This document shows positions 39,146-47,944 of a stretch of 59,535 bases of DNA, one piece after another (the first letter of the stretch is position 1; every line of letters begins with the position of its first letter). The notes under the pieces are model-generated. The model was not told the DNA's origin, ran no database searches, and saw only the letters and a program-made list of their open reading frames with translations. This stretch comes from an uncultured Oceanospirillaceae bacterium. Lineage in GTDB: Bacteria > Pseudomonadota > Gammaproteobacteria > Pseudomonadales > Balneatricaceae. The position numbers and the translations under genes were made by a program. The stretch lies in contig CAJXNY010000032.1 in NCBI GenBank assembly GCA_913057435.1, positions 1 to 59,535 on the forward strand. The letters are read 5' to 3'.

Positions 39146-39312
39146 CCAGCATCACCCCGGTGGTCTTGAAATTAGAAGCTATGGAAAATCTGGCCGAATT
39201 ATACGCCCAGTGCCCGCTCGCTTATAGACGCAACTGCACATTGCATTTATGCTTTCCTGTTCTTTTTATGGACAGTGATGTCCTTTCTCCCACTCACTGT
39301 GAAGTTCCTGGT

Positions 39313-40830
39313 ATGCCACACCGTTATATCAAGCGAATCCTCGAAGCCCGCGTCTACGATGTGGCCAAAGAAACCCCTCTGGATCATGCACCGATGCTCT
39401 CTTCCCGCATTGGTAACAACATCCTGCTCAAACGTGAAGACGAACAGCCCGTGTTCTCGTTCAAAGTGCGTGGGGCCTATAACAAAATGATTCAGCTGAC
39501 GGACGAGGAAAAAGCCATTGGGGTGATTACCGCCTCGGCGGGCAACCACGCCCAGGGCGTGGCTATTTCCGCACAGAAGCTGGGCGTGGACGCCACCATC
39601 GTCATGCCAAAAACCACCCCGGATGTGAAAGTGAATAACGTCCGCGCACTGGGTGGCAAGGCAATACTGGTTGGCGATGCCTTCGATGCCGCCCGCGTCT
39701 ATGCACTGGAGCAGGCGGAAGAGAAAGGACTGATCTACATCCCACCCTACGATGACCCGGATGTCATTGCCGGCCAGGGCACCATTGCCATGGAGCTGCT
39801 GCGCCAGCACACCGGGCACATTGATGCGATTTTCGTACCGGTGGGTGGTGGTGGTTTAATTGCCGGTATTGCTGTTTACATTAAATACCTGCGTCCAGAG
39901 ATCAAGATCATCGGCGTCGAGCCGGAAGACTCCAACTGCCTGCAGGCTGCACTGGCCGCCGATAAGCGGGTAGTGCTTGATCAGGTGGGTATTTTTGCCG
40001 ATGGCGTGGCCGTAGCCCAGATTGGTGAACATACCTTTGAAATCGCCCGCCAGTACGTGGATGAGGTGATTACGGTATCGACCGATCAGATCTGCGCGGC
40101 CATCAAGGATATCTTTGATGACACCCGTTCAGTCTGTGAACCGGCGGGTGCGCTGGCCGTGGCTGGCCTCAAGCGCTATGTGGAGCGCCAGCAGTGCCGT
40201 GATGAAACGCTGATTGCAATCGACTCCGGCGCCAACGTCAATTTTGACCGCCTGCGTCATGTCGCTGAACGGGCCGAAATCGGTGAGAAGCGTGAAGCCA
40301 TTATCGCCGCCCGAATTCCCGAGCAGCCTGGCAGCTTCCTCAAGTTCTGTTCGGCACTGGGCTCACGCAATATCACCGAGTTCAATTACCGCTTCAGCGA
40401 TAAAGACAAAGCCATTGTGTTTGCCGGCATCCAGCTTAAAACCGGGGGCGATGGCCGGGAAGAGCTGCTGAGCGAGCTGTCGGACCAGGGCTATGAAGTC
40501 ACGGATCTGTCCCATGACGAAACCGCCAAATTGCATGTGCGTTATATGGTCGGCGGCCATGCACCGGCGGCACTGGGCAATGAGATCCTCTATCGCTTTG
40601 AATTCCCGGAACGTCCGGGTGCACTGATGAAGTTCCTCAAAAAGCTGGGCGGACGCTGGAACATCTCCATGTTCCACTACCGCAACCACGGTGCAGCCTT
40701 TGGCCGAGTACTGGTCGGTATGCAGGTGGAGGAAACCGAACGGCCAGCGATCGAGCAGTTCCTGGATGAGATCGGCTACCACTACTGGGACGAGTCTCAG
40801 AATCCGGCTTACAAACTGTTTTTAGGCTGA
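39313..40830 (+). CDS. ilvA: Biosynthetic threonine deaminase
   Basis: IlvA deaminates threonine to 2-oxobutyrate, the first step to isoleucine. It has 505 residues: a PLP domain with the Schiff-base Lys in PVFSFKVRGAYNKM near residue 53 and the phosphate-binding GGGGLIAGIA, then two C-terminal ACT-like regulatory domains (from about 325 and 420) that bind isoleucine/valine in this family. I start at ATG 39313 (MPHRYIKRILEARVYDVA), matching Pseudomonas IlvA; longer frames reach back over the rpiA start and have no family support. A terminator follows. Confidence 0.95.
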   Translation: MPHRYIKRILEARVYDVAKETPLDHAPMLSSRIGNNILLKREDEQPVFSFKVRGAYNKMIQLTDEEKAIGVITASAGNHAQGVAISAQKLGVDATIVMPKTTPDVKVNNVRALGGKAILVGDAFDAARVYALEQAEEKGLIYIPPYDDPDVIAGQGTIAMELLRQHTGHIDAIFVPVGGGGLIAGIAVYIKYLRPEIKIIGVEPEDSNCLQAALAADKRVVLDQVGIFADGVAVAQIGEHTFEIARQYVDEVITVSTDQICAAIKDIFDDTRSVCEPAGALAVAGLKRYVERQQCRDETLIAIDSGANVNFDRLRHVAERAEIGEKREAIIAARIPEQPGSFLKFCSALGSRNITEFNYRFSDKDKAIVFAGIQLKTGGDGREELLSELSDQGYEVTDLSHDETAKLHVRYMVGGHAPAALGNEILYRFEFPERPGALMKFLKKLGGRWNISMFHYRNHGAAFGRVLVGMQVEETERPAIEQFLDEIGYHYWDESQNPAYKLFLG

Positions 40831-40851
40831 CCGTTTCCCGTCACCCAGCAT

Positions 40852-40888
40852 AAAAAACGCCTGGCAGGCTTCCCTGTCAGGCGTTTTT
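40852..40888 (+). terminator. Terminator of ilvA
   Basis: A 13-bp stem with one mismatch (40856-40868 with 40873-40885), loop CTTC, and flanking A6/T5 runs. Confidence 0.92.
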
Positions 40889-40930
40889 ATCAGGGTTTCA
40901 CGGACGTCAGAAGCAGCGCTGCAAACCAGC

Positions 40931-40947
40931 CGCTCGCGGAGCGAGCT
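40931..40947. repeat. REP-like palindrome
   Basis: GCTCGC GGA GCGAGC (40932-40946), with TGCTACAGA adjacent, looks on the minus strand like the TGTAGNAGCTCGCTCCGCGAGC form of pseudomonad REP elements. It lies between ilvA and the chemoreceptor gene. Confidence 0.4.
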
Positions 40948-40983
40948 GCTACAGAGGCGTGACCTGATTGTGTTTACAGGCTT

Positions 40984-42570
40984 TCAACGCTGGCCTTTAC
41001 GCTTACGCCAGAACTGCATCACCAGCGACTCAAGCTCCGAGACCATGGCATTGATACTACCGGTGGCATCCCGGTTGCGCGCCGCACCTTCCATGGTCTG
41101 TTCGGACGTTGTCCGGATTTCACAGACACTACGGTTAATATCGTCTGCCACGCCACTTTGCTGCTCCACTGCAGTGGCTACCTGCTGGTTCCTGTCCAGG
41201 ATATCTTGCATTGCCCCTGAGATCTCACTTAACGCCTGGTTCGCTTCCGCTGCCTGCTCCACAGTGCCCTGCGCATGTTCGGCACCCTGCTCCATCGCAG
41301 AAACGGTCTGCTGCGACTTTCTTTGCAAGTTAGCCACCATCTGTTCAATTTCACTGGTCGCCTCACGGGTTCGTACTGCCAGTTCCCGCACCTCATCGGC
41401 CACCACCGCAAAACCTCTGCCTTGCTCACCGGCCCGCGCCGCTTCAATTGCCGCGTTCAACGCCAGCAGATTGGTTTTGTCGGCGATATCGGTAATAGTA
41501 TCGACAATATCGGAGATGCCGTCGGCTTCATGCGCAAGTTGCTGAACAGAGCTGGCAGTATTAAGAATCTGATCACACAGTTCGCGGAGCCGCGACACGG
41601 TTCCGTCCACCAGCGAGATACCCACTTCAGCCTTGGCACTGGCCCCTTTCGCCGCTTCAACCGTCTGCCCGGCATGACCCGCCACCTCCTGCACACTGGC
41701 CGACATCACCGTGATGGCTGCAGCAACCTGTTCTGTCTCAGCATATTGGCGGCCTACTTCAGAGTTGGTATGCTCAGCCTCCTTCGCAACCCCCAGCGTG
41801 TCCACCGACAGTTTCTTCGAGGCATCACTGAGCCTGCCCACAATGCCGACAGCATCGGACTCCAGCCGCTGCATGGCCAGATCAAGCCAGCCCAGGTCGT
41901 CATTGCGGCCACTGTAAACATAACGGGCAACCGGGTTATTGCTGATATTGCGCGCCTTCCTGACCAGCTGCATATGAGGCCCCATCAACACCCAGGTACC
42001 GATCATCCCGACCAGCAGCACCGCCAGCCAGGGCAGTAGCTGCACCAGTGAATACAACCCTGCAGCCCAGCCCAGCGTGCTTGCAAGTAGTAACAACAGC
42101 CCCCAGAAACACAACAGCCGTGCCGTCAGACTCATACCATCTTTCAAAACCCGAGGAGATTTCCCCGCATTTAACTGGCCATACAGCTTTTCAGCACGCC
42201 CCACCATTTCTCGATCAGGCTTACGACGAACTGATTGATATTCCACTACTTTGCCGTCACGAATAATCGGACTGACGTAGGCATTAACCCAGTAGTAATT
42301 ACCGTTTTTACAACGGTTTTTAACGACACCCATCCAGGGGCTTTCTTGCTTTATGTTTTTCCACAAATCTGCAAATGCGGCTGGCGGCATGTCAGGGTGA
42401 CGAACAACATTATGATTCTTTCCCAGTAACTCTTCTTCAGTGAAACCAGACAACTTTTTAAAGTCATCATTAACGTATCTAATAATACCTTTCGGACAGG
42501 TCGTAGAAAGTATATTAATGCTTTCTGAATAGTCCTCTTCTACCCCGGTAACGGGCATATTCTTTTTCAT
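40984..42570 (-). CDS. Aer-like PAS chemoreceptor
   Basis: A 528-residue methyl-accepting chemotaxis protein of the Aer type. An N-terminal PAS domain (residues about 15-115: [16 protein letters not shown] [20 protein letters not shown], then [13 protein letters not shown] and [13 protein letters not shown]) binds FAD in Aer proteins and senses redox or oxygen. Two hydrophobic spans lie at about 150-195, then a cytoplasmic signalling domain with the hairpin tip [29 protein letters not shown] region near 385. It lacks a periplasmic sensor domain. The C terminus has no NWETF-type CheR tether. It may link energy taxis to surface attachment, but only proximity to fap suggests that. Confidence 0.9.
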   Translation of the reverse strand: MKKNMPVTGVEEDYSESINILSTTCPKGIIRYVNDDFKKLSGFTEEELLGKNHNVVRHPDMPPAAFADLWKNIKQESPWMGVVKNRCKNGNYYWVNAYVSPIIRDGKVVEYQSVRRKPDREMVGRAEKLYGQLNAGKSPRVLKDGMSLTARLLCFWGLLLLLASTLGWAAGLYSLVQLLPWLAVLLVGMIGTWVLMGPHMQLVRKARNISNNPVARYVYSGRNDDLGWLDLAMQRLESDAVGIVGRLSDASKKLSVDTLGVAKEAEHTNSEVGRQYAETEQVAAAITVMSASVQEVAGHAGQTVEAAKGASAKAEVGISLVDGTVSRLRELCDQILNTASSVQQLAHEADGISDIVDTITDIADKTNLLALNAAIEAARAGEQGRGFAVVADEVRELAVRTREATSEIEQMVANLQRKSQQTVSAMEQGAEHAQGTVEQAAEANQALSEISGAMQDILDRNQQVATAVEQQSGVADDINRSVCEIRTTSEQTMEGAARNRDATGSINAMVSELESLVMQFWRKRKGQR

Positions 42571-43068
42571 GATGGAGGAGCCTCATGTTCACCTGCACGG
42601 CTGACGGAAAGACGACAATTTACAGCAAAAAGCTGAAGATCAGCGCAATTCCTATCCCTTTACCAGCCCTCTTATGAGGGAGGTCGCAGCTTTTATTGAC
42701 AGGCAACAAGGCCTGTATTCTAGTTATATCGCGACACACCGGCGCTGTAGATGCTCACTCTTGTGGTGAACTACTCAGCATTCTTCAATATGGCCAAACC
42801 ATCAATCCTGCCACTCCAGCCAGGATATACGTTGATGCATATCAAACTGACCGGCATTAGGCATGGATAACTGTTTCAGTCACTGATATTGGAAACTTAT
42901 TGAATAATAACAAACGAAAAGAGCATGAAATTCTCGACAAAACGAGGAATAGCCATTACCAAAAACTTGCAGAACACTCTTCAGTTAGCACCGTGTATGT
43001 TCTATTTGATCTGACGCATAAGACATAAAAAAACCGCCGATTGGCGGTCTTTCTATGTCTTATGCGTA
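42571..43068. other. Gap between chemoreceptor and membrane-protein genes
   Basis: About 500 bp. On the minus strand upstream of the chemoreceptor, TAAA (42659-42662) and GCTGATCT (42637-42644) are 14 bp apart, a weak match to a sigma-28 flagellar promoter. A 42-codon plus-strand frame with TTG start (42900-43028) ends just at the nested inverted repeat 43011-43072. CCCTC/GAGGG and CAGGC/GCCTG hairpins also occur. Nothing here is secure. Confidence 0.35.
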
Positions 43069-43072
43069 TCAG
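43011..43072 (-). terminator. Nested inverted-repeat terminator
   Basis: A core ACCGCC GATT GGCGGT hairpin (43033-43048), followed on the minus strand by seven T, lies within a second perfect 13-bp inverted repeat: CGCATAAGACATA (43015-43027) with TATGTCTTATGCG (43054-43066). It ends the gene at 43069-43569 and can also act on plus-strand transcripts. Confidence 0.8.
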
Positions 43073-43569
43073 GGCATTTCTGGCGAGTGGTTAAAACTCT
43101 GACTGAAGAAAGCCTTCGCCGTAAACAGTAATAGCGACGTCAATCCCCATATCAAGCCGAGCACCACACCTGCATCGACAATCCCTCGCCAGGGTTGCTC
43201 AAGCAGGTGAACTAACTGTACCAGCACTACAATCCCCAACGTCAGGCAGATGGTCACAATCTGACGACGGCGCTTGATATGGAAATAGCCCATACAGAAC
43301 ATCGGTGCCAGCGCGAGACGTAACGGCGTTACATTCTCCGATAGATAACGGATACGCGCCGCCACACGGGGTGAGAAAGCCTGCTGAAAGCCACGATAAC
43401 CCTCAGCAAAGCCCATAAAGACCAGGCTGAATAGCAACGCTGCCCAATGAAGAGCACTTAAAGGTTGCGCCATCAGATCCAGTGCCGCCAGCCCAAGTCG
43501 GTAAATTGCACTGCCTAGCAGCACAGCAATACCTGTAAGCCCCCAGAGGGCTGCCACATAACCAATCAC
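43069..43569 (-). CDS. Conserved multi-span membrane protein, unknown
   Basis: A 166-residue hydrophobic protein with about four spans (residues 5-22, 42-57, about 105-125 and 132-152). A conserved-looking cytoplasmic loop FAEGYRGFQQAFSPRVAARIRYL is followed by APMFCMGYFHIKRRRQI. I recognise it only as a conserved hypothetical of gammaproteobacteria. Its stop codon lies in the edge of the nested terminator repeat. It is separated from fapF by the fap terminator, so it is not part of that operon. Confidence 0.75.
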   Translation of the reverse strand: MIGYVAALWGLTGIAVLLGSAIYRLGLAALDLMAQPLSALHWAALLFSLVFMGFAEGYRGFQQAFSPRVAARIRYLSENVTPLRLALAPMFCMGYFHIKRRRQIVTICLTLGIVVLVQLVHLLEQPWRGIVDAGVVLGLIWGLTSLLLFTAKAFFSQSFNHSPEMP

Positions 43570-43685
43570 TGTATTCTCGAAACCCGACAGGAAATAAAGT
43601 CAGCTATTATACGCCCGCTCCATACCCCGATGCCATCAACACAAAGCGCCACCTCTGAAAGCTTCAGTAAAGCGAAAGCCCCACA

Positions 43686-43720
43686 GACAAAAACGCCGAC
43701 TGAGAGCATCAGTCGGCGCT
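43686..43720 (-). terminator. Terminator of the fap operon
   Basis: CGCCGACTG (43694-43702) pairs with CAGTCGGCG (43710-43718); on the minus strand it is followed by TTTTTGTCTG. It lies 28 bp after the fapF stop. Confidence 0.88.
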
Positions 43721-43747
43721 GTTCGTATCGCTGCCGTTGTAACTGAA

Positions 43748-45007
43748 TTAGAAGCTGTAAGGGAATTTCACCGACAAACTCAGATCAGGTGCATCCGGCG
43801 TCAGACCAATCCCCAGCGACGTAGACATCGCCCACTTTGGCCCCAGTGCATAGGTCACACCGGTGCTGAACGTCGCGGCATTGGCATCCGAATGTGTCAC
43901 CTCATTCCAGCTACCACCCGGTGCCCGGGTTTCCGATTTAGTCTGGAATCGCTGGGAATAGGAGAAGCTCATACTCATACGATCATTGATAGCGAAGGCC
44001 ACACCTAAGCCATAACCCAGCGCATCCCCAAGGCGTACTTCACCTGGGCTGGTTACCCCTGGTACCGAGGAGATATCATCAAAGGATCCATCAAAGTGAT
44101 GGGTGTATTCCATGTTAGCAAACAGGATCGCTGGGTCCGTTGTTTTCACAAACGAGAATCCCGTACTCGCCGCCCAGACACCACTACCCGATGGCAAGGT
44201 TTCCGGGAACAGCAAAGTAGTGCTCTCAACCGTCCGTTCGATCTGCTTGATACCGTAAGGATCTTTACCCGTGGGCGCTCTTACACGCAACGACCAGACC
44301 GTATCAGGCCAGCTCAGCGTCTCAGCGAACACCTTGTAACTGGTACTCAGCTCAACATCACCCAGCTGGAACGTTTCATCAACATCAGCTTCAACCGCCG
44401 GGTCCGGGGTACCGGCCTGTGGGTCTTTGGTGTAGGAAGTCCAGCGCGAGATAAACGGTGCACTAACCCCCACCTGCCAACGATCGGTCAGGTTGTAGCG
44501 AGCGCCGATATCAAAGGTGAGAATGTCAGATTCAACGTTATCTACCGACACTGCCCCAAGGAAAATCGCATCCAGCGCAAGGAAACCATCCAGCACCAGC
44601 TCTTTACGATCGTAATGGCTGTAAGTAAAACCAAATTCGAGGGTTAATGGGCGGGAAAACAGCGCATGCTCTTCCTGCAGGAAGTTTTCTACGCTCTGGC
44701 TGGGCGCCGCTTCTTTTTGAACCTCATCGGAGGGGCCTGAAGCGATCTGAGCAGCGGCCTTGTCAGGCTGGCGCGCTTGCGTTGGAGTGCCCTCAGTGCC
44801 GGGCACTTCGAGGCTGTTCAGTCGGCTATCCAGCTGATCAAGCTGGCCTGACTGGCGCTTATTAATAAGCTGTAGCTGCTTTACCTGAAAGCGAAGCTGA
44901 TTAAGCTCCTGCATTTCCCCTTCCGTCATCGCTGCCGCACTATGGGAACCATAAAGTGCCGCGATTACAGACAAAAACAGCGAGGAACGTTTGGCTAGGT
45001 CACGCAT
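43748..45007 (-). CDS. fapF: FapF, outer-membrane amyloid secretion channel
   Basis: FapF is the trimeric outer-membrane beta-barrel through which Fap amyloid subunits leave the cell. The 419-residue protein has a signal peptide (residues 1-26, ending HSAAA), a predicted coiled coil at about 29-68 (EGEMQELNQLRFQVKQLQLI), a Pro/Ala/Gln-rich linker to about 110, and a beta-rich barrel domain ending in the C-terminal aromatic signature VKFPYSF. This coiled coil-linker-barrel plan is that of Pseudomonas FapF, in which the coiled coil gates the pore. It is last in the operon and has AGGGAAT before the ATG. Confidence 0.9.
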   Translation of the reverse strand: MRDLAKRSSLFLSVIAALYGSHSAAAMTEGEMQELNQLRFQVKQLQLINKRQSGQLDQLDSRLNSLEVPGTEGTPTQARQPDKAAAQIASGPSDEVQKEAAPSQSVENFLQEEHALFSRPLTLEFGFTYSHYDRKELVLDGFLALDAIFLGAVSVDNVESDILTFDIGARYNLTDRWQVGVSAPFISRWTSYTKDPQAGTPDPAVEADVDETFQLGDVELSTSYKVFAETLSWPDTVWSLRVRAPTGKDPYGIKQIERTVESTTLLFPETLPSGSGVWAASTGFSFVKTTDPAILFANMEYTHHFDGSFDDISSVPGVTSPGEVRLGDALGYGLGVAFAINDRMSMSFSYSQRFQTKSETRAPGGSWNEVTHSDANAATFSTGVTYALGPKWAMSTSLGIGLTPDAPDLSLSVKFPYSF

Positions 45008-45096
45008 CGAATATTCCCTGTCTGAATAACTTTCGAGTACAGGCTACTACCCGGCTTCCTGCGTTGTTGCGTCACAGCATAGCAGCCAGAGCAGGC

Positions 45097-45867
45097 TTAT
45101 CGTACCCCCAAAAGCGTTGAAAGAATGCGGCGAGTCGGCGTCATGCTGGGCCGAATCGCTCGATCTCGGGTTTCAATTATCACAGATGTACCGTTAGTTA
45201 CCCGGTTCATACTGCTATCCAGCTGAGCGCTTTGCAGCAACCCACGAATGTCATTGCCATTTATCGATTGAACCACGCGGCCAACCCCTGGAATCTGTAT
45301 TTCGTAACCGATCTGATTACGTGCAACAGTCACCTGAGTTACTGCGCCATTTTCGGCCTGATAAGTCTGTATGCCTGAGCCTGTGACCAGGTTGGCACTG
45401 CCCGTGGGCTCATCAACGCCACGTCCATTAATACTCCATAGCACATCGTTTGTCACATCATTGCCATCACCTGCGACCTGAATTGCCTGAACCACGCCAC
45501 TGGCATCATCCAGCCCATCATTGGAGACATGGGCCAGCTGTGCACCTGATAACTGATCCGCCGAAACCTGTTGGCCCGGCTCAGTATGGTAGACAGTCAG
45601 TACGGGCGCAAACTGGTTGGCCAGATCAACATTCAGGTGCATATCCATCATATGCTGGCTGCCATCGGCCAAGGCCCAACTTGTCGACATCGTGACGCCA
45701 AAAAAGGCAACCTGGCTGCCATCGACAAACTTACCTCGCATATTGGCCAGCACTGTATCACTGACTTCATCGCCGAATATCCCGGTATCAGGCATGACAG
45801 CCCAGGCAGGGGATGCTAGCCAAGCCGTCGTCGCCAGACTCAGTATGCAATGTTTGAAATGGCGCAT
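45097..45867 (-). CDS. fapE: FapE, secreted accessory protein of the Fap system
   Basis: FapE is exported with the amyloid and found in small amounts in Pseudomonas fibrils; its role is not settled. The 256-residue protein starts with a signal peptide (residues 1-23, ending PAWA). Residues 122-146 (ASGVVQAIQVAGDGNDVTNDVLW) look like a single FapB-type amyloid repeat. The remainder is beta-rich (IGYEIQIPGVGRVVQSI). There is one Cys (Cys7), in the signal peptide. It lies between fapD and fapF, its expected place. The assignment rests on order, length and partial similarity. Confidence 0.82.
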   Translation of the reverse strand: MRHFKHCILSLATTAWLASPAWAVMPDTGIFGDEVSDTVLANMRGKFVDGSQVAFFGVTMSTSWALADGSQHMMDMHLNVDLANQFAPVLTVYHTEPGQQVSADQLSGAQLAHVSNDGLDDASGVVQAIQVAGDGNDVTNDVLWSINGRGVDEPTGSANLVTGSGIQTYQAENGAVTQVTVARNQIGYEIQIPGVGRVVQSINGNDIRGLLQSAQLDSSMNRVTNGTSVIIETRDRAIRPSMTPTRRILSTLLGVR

Positions 45868-45893
45868 TTTCAGGACCTCACAGAATGTAATGT

Positions 45894-46601
45894 TCAGAAC
45901 AGATCAGCATGTCTGAAGCCAAAATCGATCAGTTCCGCGTCACTGAGCGGCGCACGGACATTGTGCAAAGCACGCGCAGTCAGCGGGGGAGCCGGGTCCA
46001 CCAGGGGAGATGTACGATCTATTCCATTACCAATGACAGCGAACACGATACCGTTCCACTGTGCTTTGAAATCCTCTTTTTTAACGATCTTGTTCCCCAG
46101 AGCCGGGTCCGCTATATAGACAAGATTTTTATCTGTTTTTTTCAATACCACAAAGTGCTTATAACCCTGTAGATCAAGCAGCACGATGGTCGGTACCCGT
46201 ATATTTTCCAGTGCATCGACCGTTACTTTGTAACCACGGCCACGCATGCCAACACCATTGATATAATTCTTAATATCCAGCAGTGAAAAACCCTGCCGTT
46301 GAACAATTTCTATATCACTGACAGCAAACATGCCTTCCAGCACATCCCCTTCATCTACATCAATGCGATAGGCATATTTCAAAATCGTTGCCAGCGCAGC
46401 AGCCCCACAACTGAAATCAGTCTCCTGACGGACCAGATGCTGAAACTTGCGCCCTTTCATACTGACAACTTTACGTTCTTCGAACCCCTGGCTGAGGGTA
46501 TGGCCATAAAACGGCGCTGCCTGAGTCGATGGGGAAAGCGTTGCCAGCGCAGACAGCGTTAGAGCTGTCAAAAAGGTATGTGCAGATCGGGCTGTATTCA
46601 T
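45894..46601 (-). CDS. fapD: FapD, C39-family cysteine peptidase of the Fap system
   Basis: FapD is a periplasmic C39-like protease that processes other Fap proteins. I start at ATG 46601 (MNTARSAHTFL), which has a strong GGAGGG seven bases upstream; the protein has 235 residues. A signal peptide ends near TQAAP. The catalytic Cys is in QETDFSCGAAALATIL, the His in GYKHFVVLKK and the Asp in YIADPALGNK, in the C39 order. The C39 domain fills residues about 55-190. It follows fapC after a 76-bp gap containing a hairpin. Confidence 0.92.
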   Translation of the reverse strand: MNTARSAHTFLTALTLSALATLSPSTQAAPFYGHTLSQGFEERKVVSMKGRKFQHLVRQETDFSCGAAALATILKYAYRIDVDEGDVLEGMFAVSDIEIVQRQGFSLLDIKNYINGVGMRGRGYKVTVDALENIRVPTIVLLDLQGYKHFVVLKKTDKNLVYIADPALGNKIVKKEDFKAQWNGIVFAVIGNGIDRTSPLVDPAPPLTARALHNVRAPLSDAELIDFGFRHADLF

Positions 46602-46622
46602 GATGTATCCCTCCGGTGATAA

Positions 46623-46646
46623 GCTGACCACCCGGAGGTGGCCAGC
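46623..46646 (-). promoter_or_regulatory. Intercistronic hairpin between fapC and fapD
   Basis: GCTGaCCACC CGGA GGTGGcCAGC forms a 10-bp stem with one mismatch just upstream of the fapD ribosome site. It has no T-run. It may protect the fapC 3' end or lower expression of the distal genes relative to the amyloid subunit. Confidence 0.5.
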
Positions 46647-46677
46647 AAACGATCAAGCTATTTCAGCTTCGCTTCGA

Positions 46678-47907
46678 TCAGTTACCTTCACCGCCGCCAG
46701 TACCTGGCATTGGAGGCATACCACCTTCACCACCGATGTCGCCCATGCTAGGCCCACGCAGCGCGGCAATCGCCAGGCTGTTGTTCTGCAGGTTATTGGT
46801 ACCACTTGTAATGTTCACACCAATGTTACCGCTGGCATTAGCCAGAGCATTGCTGCCCATGGTGCTGCGGTTCCAGCCACGCTCGTTAATCACCTGAGTC
46901 TGAATGACTGCAGTACCACTGAGAGAGCCCATCAACTGGATTGGGCCAGCTTCAGAGAACAGAACTTCGCCATCATCATTGAAGGCCAGCGCACCACCAT
47001 CACCATTCAGGTCAGAACCACCCTGGGTATCTGTATCCAGGTCAACATGGGCGAGTCCAGGACCACCAGGATGACCTGTTCCACCCCATACATCAGGGTA
47101 CACATCACCAATCTGGTCAGACTGACCACTGTAGCTGACATCTGGCAGGCCGAAGTACAGACCATCCCCTTCTGTTGGCGACAGGGAGAAGCTGATAGTG
47201 TCTTCGCGCGTTTCGTTCAGTGCGAGGTTATTGGTGTAATTGTCATGCGCATGCTGCTGTACATTGACAGTCGCCACACTCATGGCACCAAAGCCGACAG
47301 AACCAGCCAACGCGTTTTTCTGCACGTTGTTGTTACCAGAGGCTATGTTCACACCGATATTACCGCTGGCACCCTGTAATGCGCCGCTACCCATAGAGGC
47401 ACGGTTACGCTGCGCGTAGTTATCCGTCCAGTTGTAGTAAGTCGTCTGATCAACAAAGATCTCAGCATCTGCGGATGAGCCGTGGGAGTAGTAACGCCCT
47501 TTGCCTTTACCTTCACCGAAAACAAAACCAGCATCGGTAGCAGCCAGTGCAGCAGAGTTACCCTGCACGTTGTTATCACCAGCAGACACGTTGACGCCTA
47601 TGTTACCGGAAGCATTTCGCAATGCCCCATCACCCATATCAGAGGTGTTGCTGAAGGCTTCGTTATAGGTTTCATTACCCGTGGAAGACTGCGTATCATC
47701 CACAACCGCCATACCCAGACGGTCAATACCAATGTAACCACCCGTTTGAACCCGACCATAAATCCTGTTTTCCAGGCTTACTTTGACTTTCTTCTGGATC
47801 TGAGCACCATCACCATGATGACCCCCATGCCCACCAGCAGACGCTACAGTAGCAAAGGTCAGTGCGCTGATTGCCAGCGCCAGTGGCGCGATTTTGAATG
47901 CTTTCAT
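46678..47907 (-). CDS. fapC: FapC, major functional amyloid subunit
   Basis: FapC is the main fibre protein of Fap amyloid. From ATG 47907 (GAGGAAG about 7 bases before it) it has 409 residues, larger than the Pseudomonas proteins I know. The signal peptide ends near residue 24 (VASA), followed by a Gly/His-rich stretch. Three imperfect repeats of about 33 residues lie at 91-123, 172-204 and 350-382, each with the core ASGNIGVN then xxSGxNNxQxN. Linkers are about 48 and 145 residues; the long second one is Gly/Asp-rich. There is no Cys in the protein. A Gly/Met/Pro tail ends it. Confidence 0.92.
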   Translation of the reverse strand: MKAFKIAPLALAISALTFATVASAGGHGGHHGDGAQIQKKVKVSLENRIYGRVQTGGYIGIDRLGMAVVDDTQSSTGNETYNEAFSNTSDMGDGALRNASGNIGVNVSAGDNNVQGNSAALAATDAGFVFGEGKGKGRYYSHGSSADAEIFVDQTTYYNWTDNYAQRNRASMGSGALQGASGNIGVNIASGNNNVQKNALAGSVGFGAMSVATVNVQQHAHDNYTNNLALNETREDTISFSLSPTEGDGLYFGLPDVSYSGQSDQIGDVYPDVWGGTGHPGGPGLAHVDLDTDTQGGSDLNGDGGALAFNDDGEVLFSEAGPIQLMGSLSGTAVIQTQVINERGWNRSTMGSNALANASGNIGVNITSGTNNLQNNSLAIAALRGPSMGDIGGEGGMPPMPGTGGGEGN

Positions 47908-47944
47908 CGTTTTCTTCCTCATGCGTTACGCAAATTTGGTTGTT

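Noticed and set aside
39139..39312. An N-terminally extended IlvA overlapping the rpiA start
   Set aside because: The extra 58 residues do not resemble any threonine deaminase, and ATG 39313 matches the known N terminus of pseudomonad IlvA.
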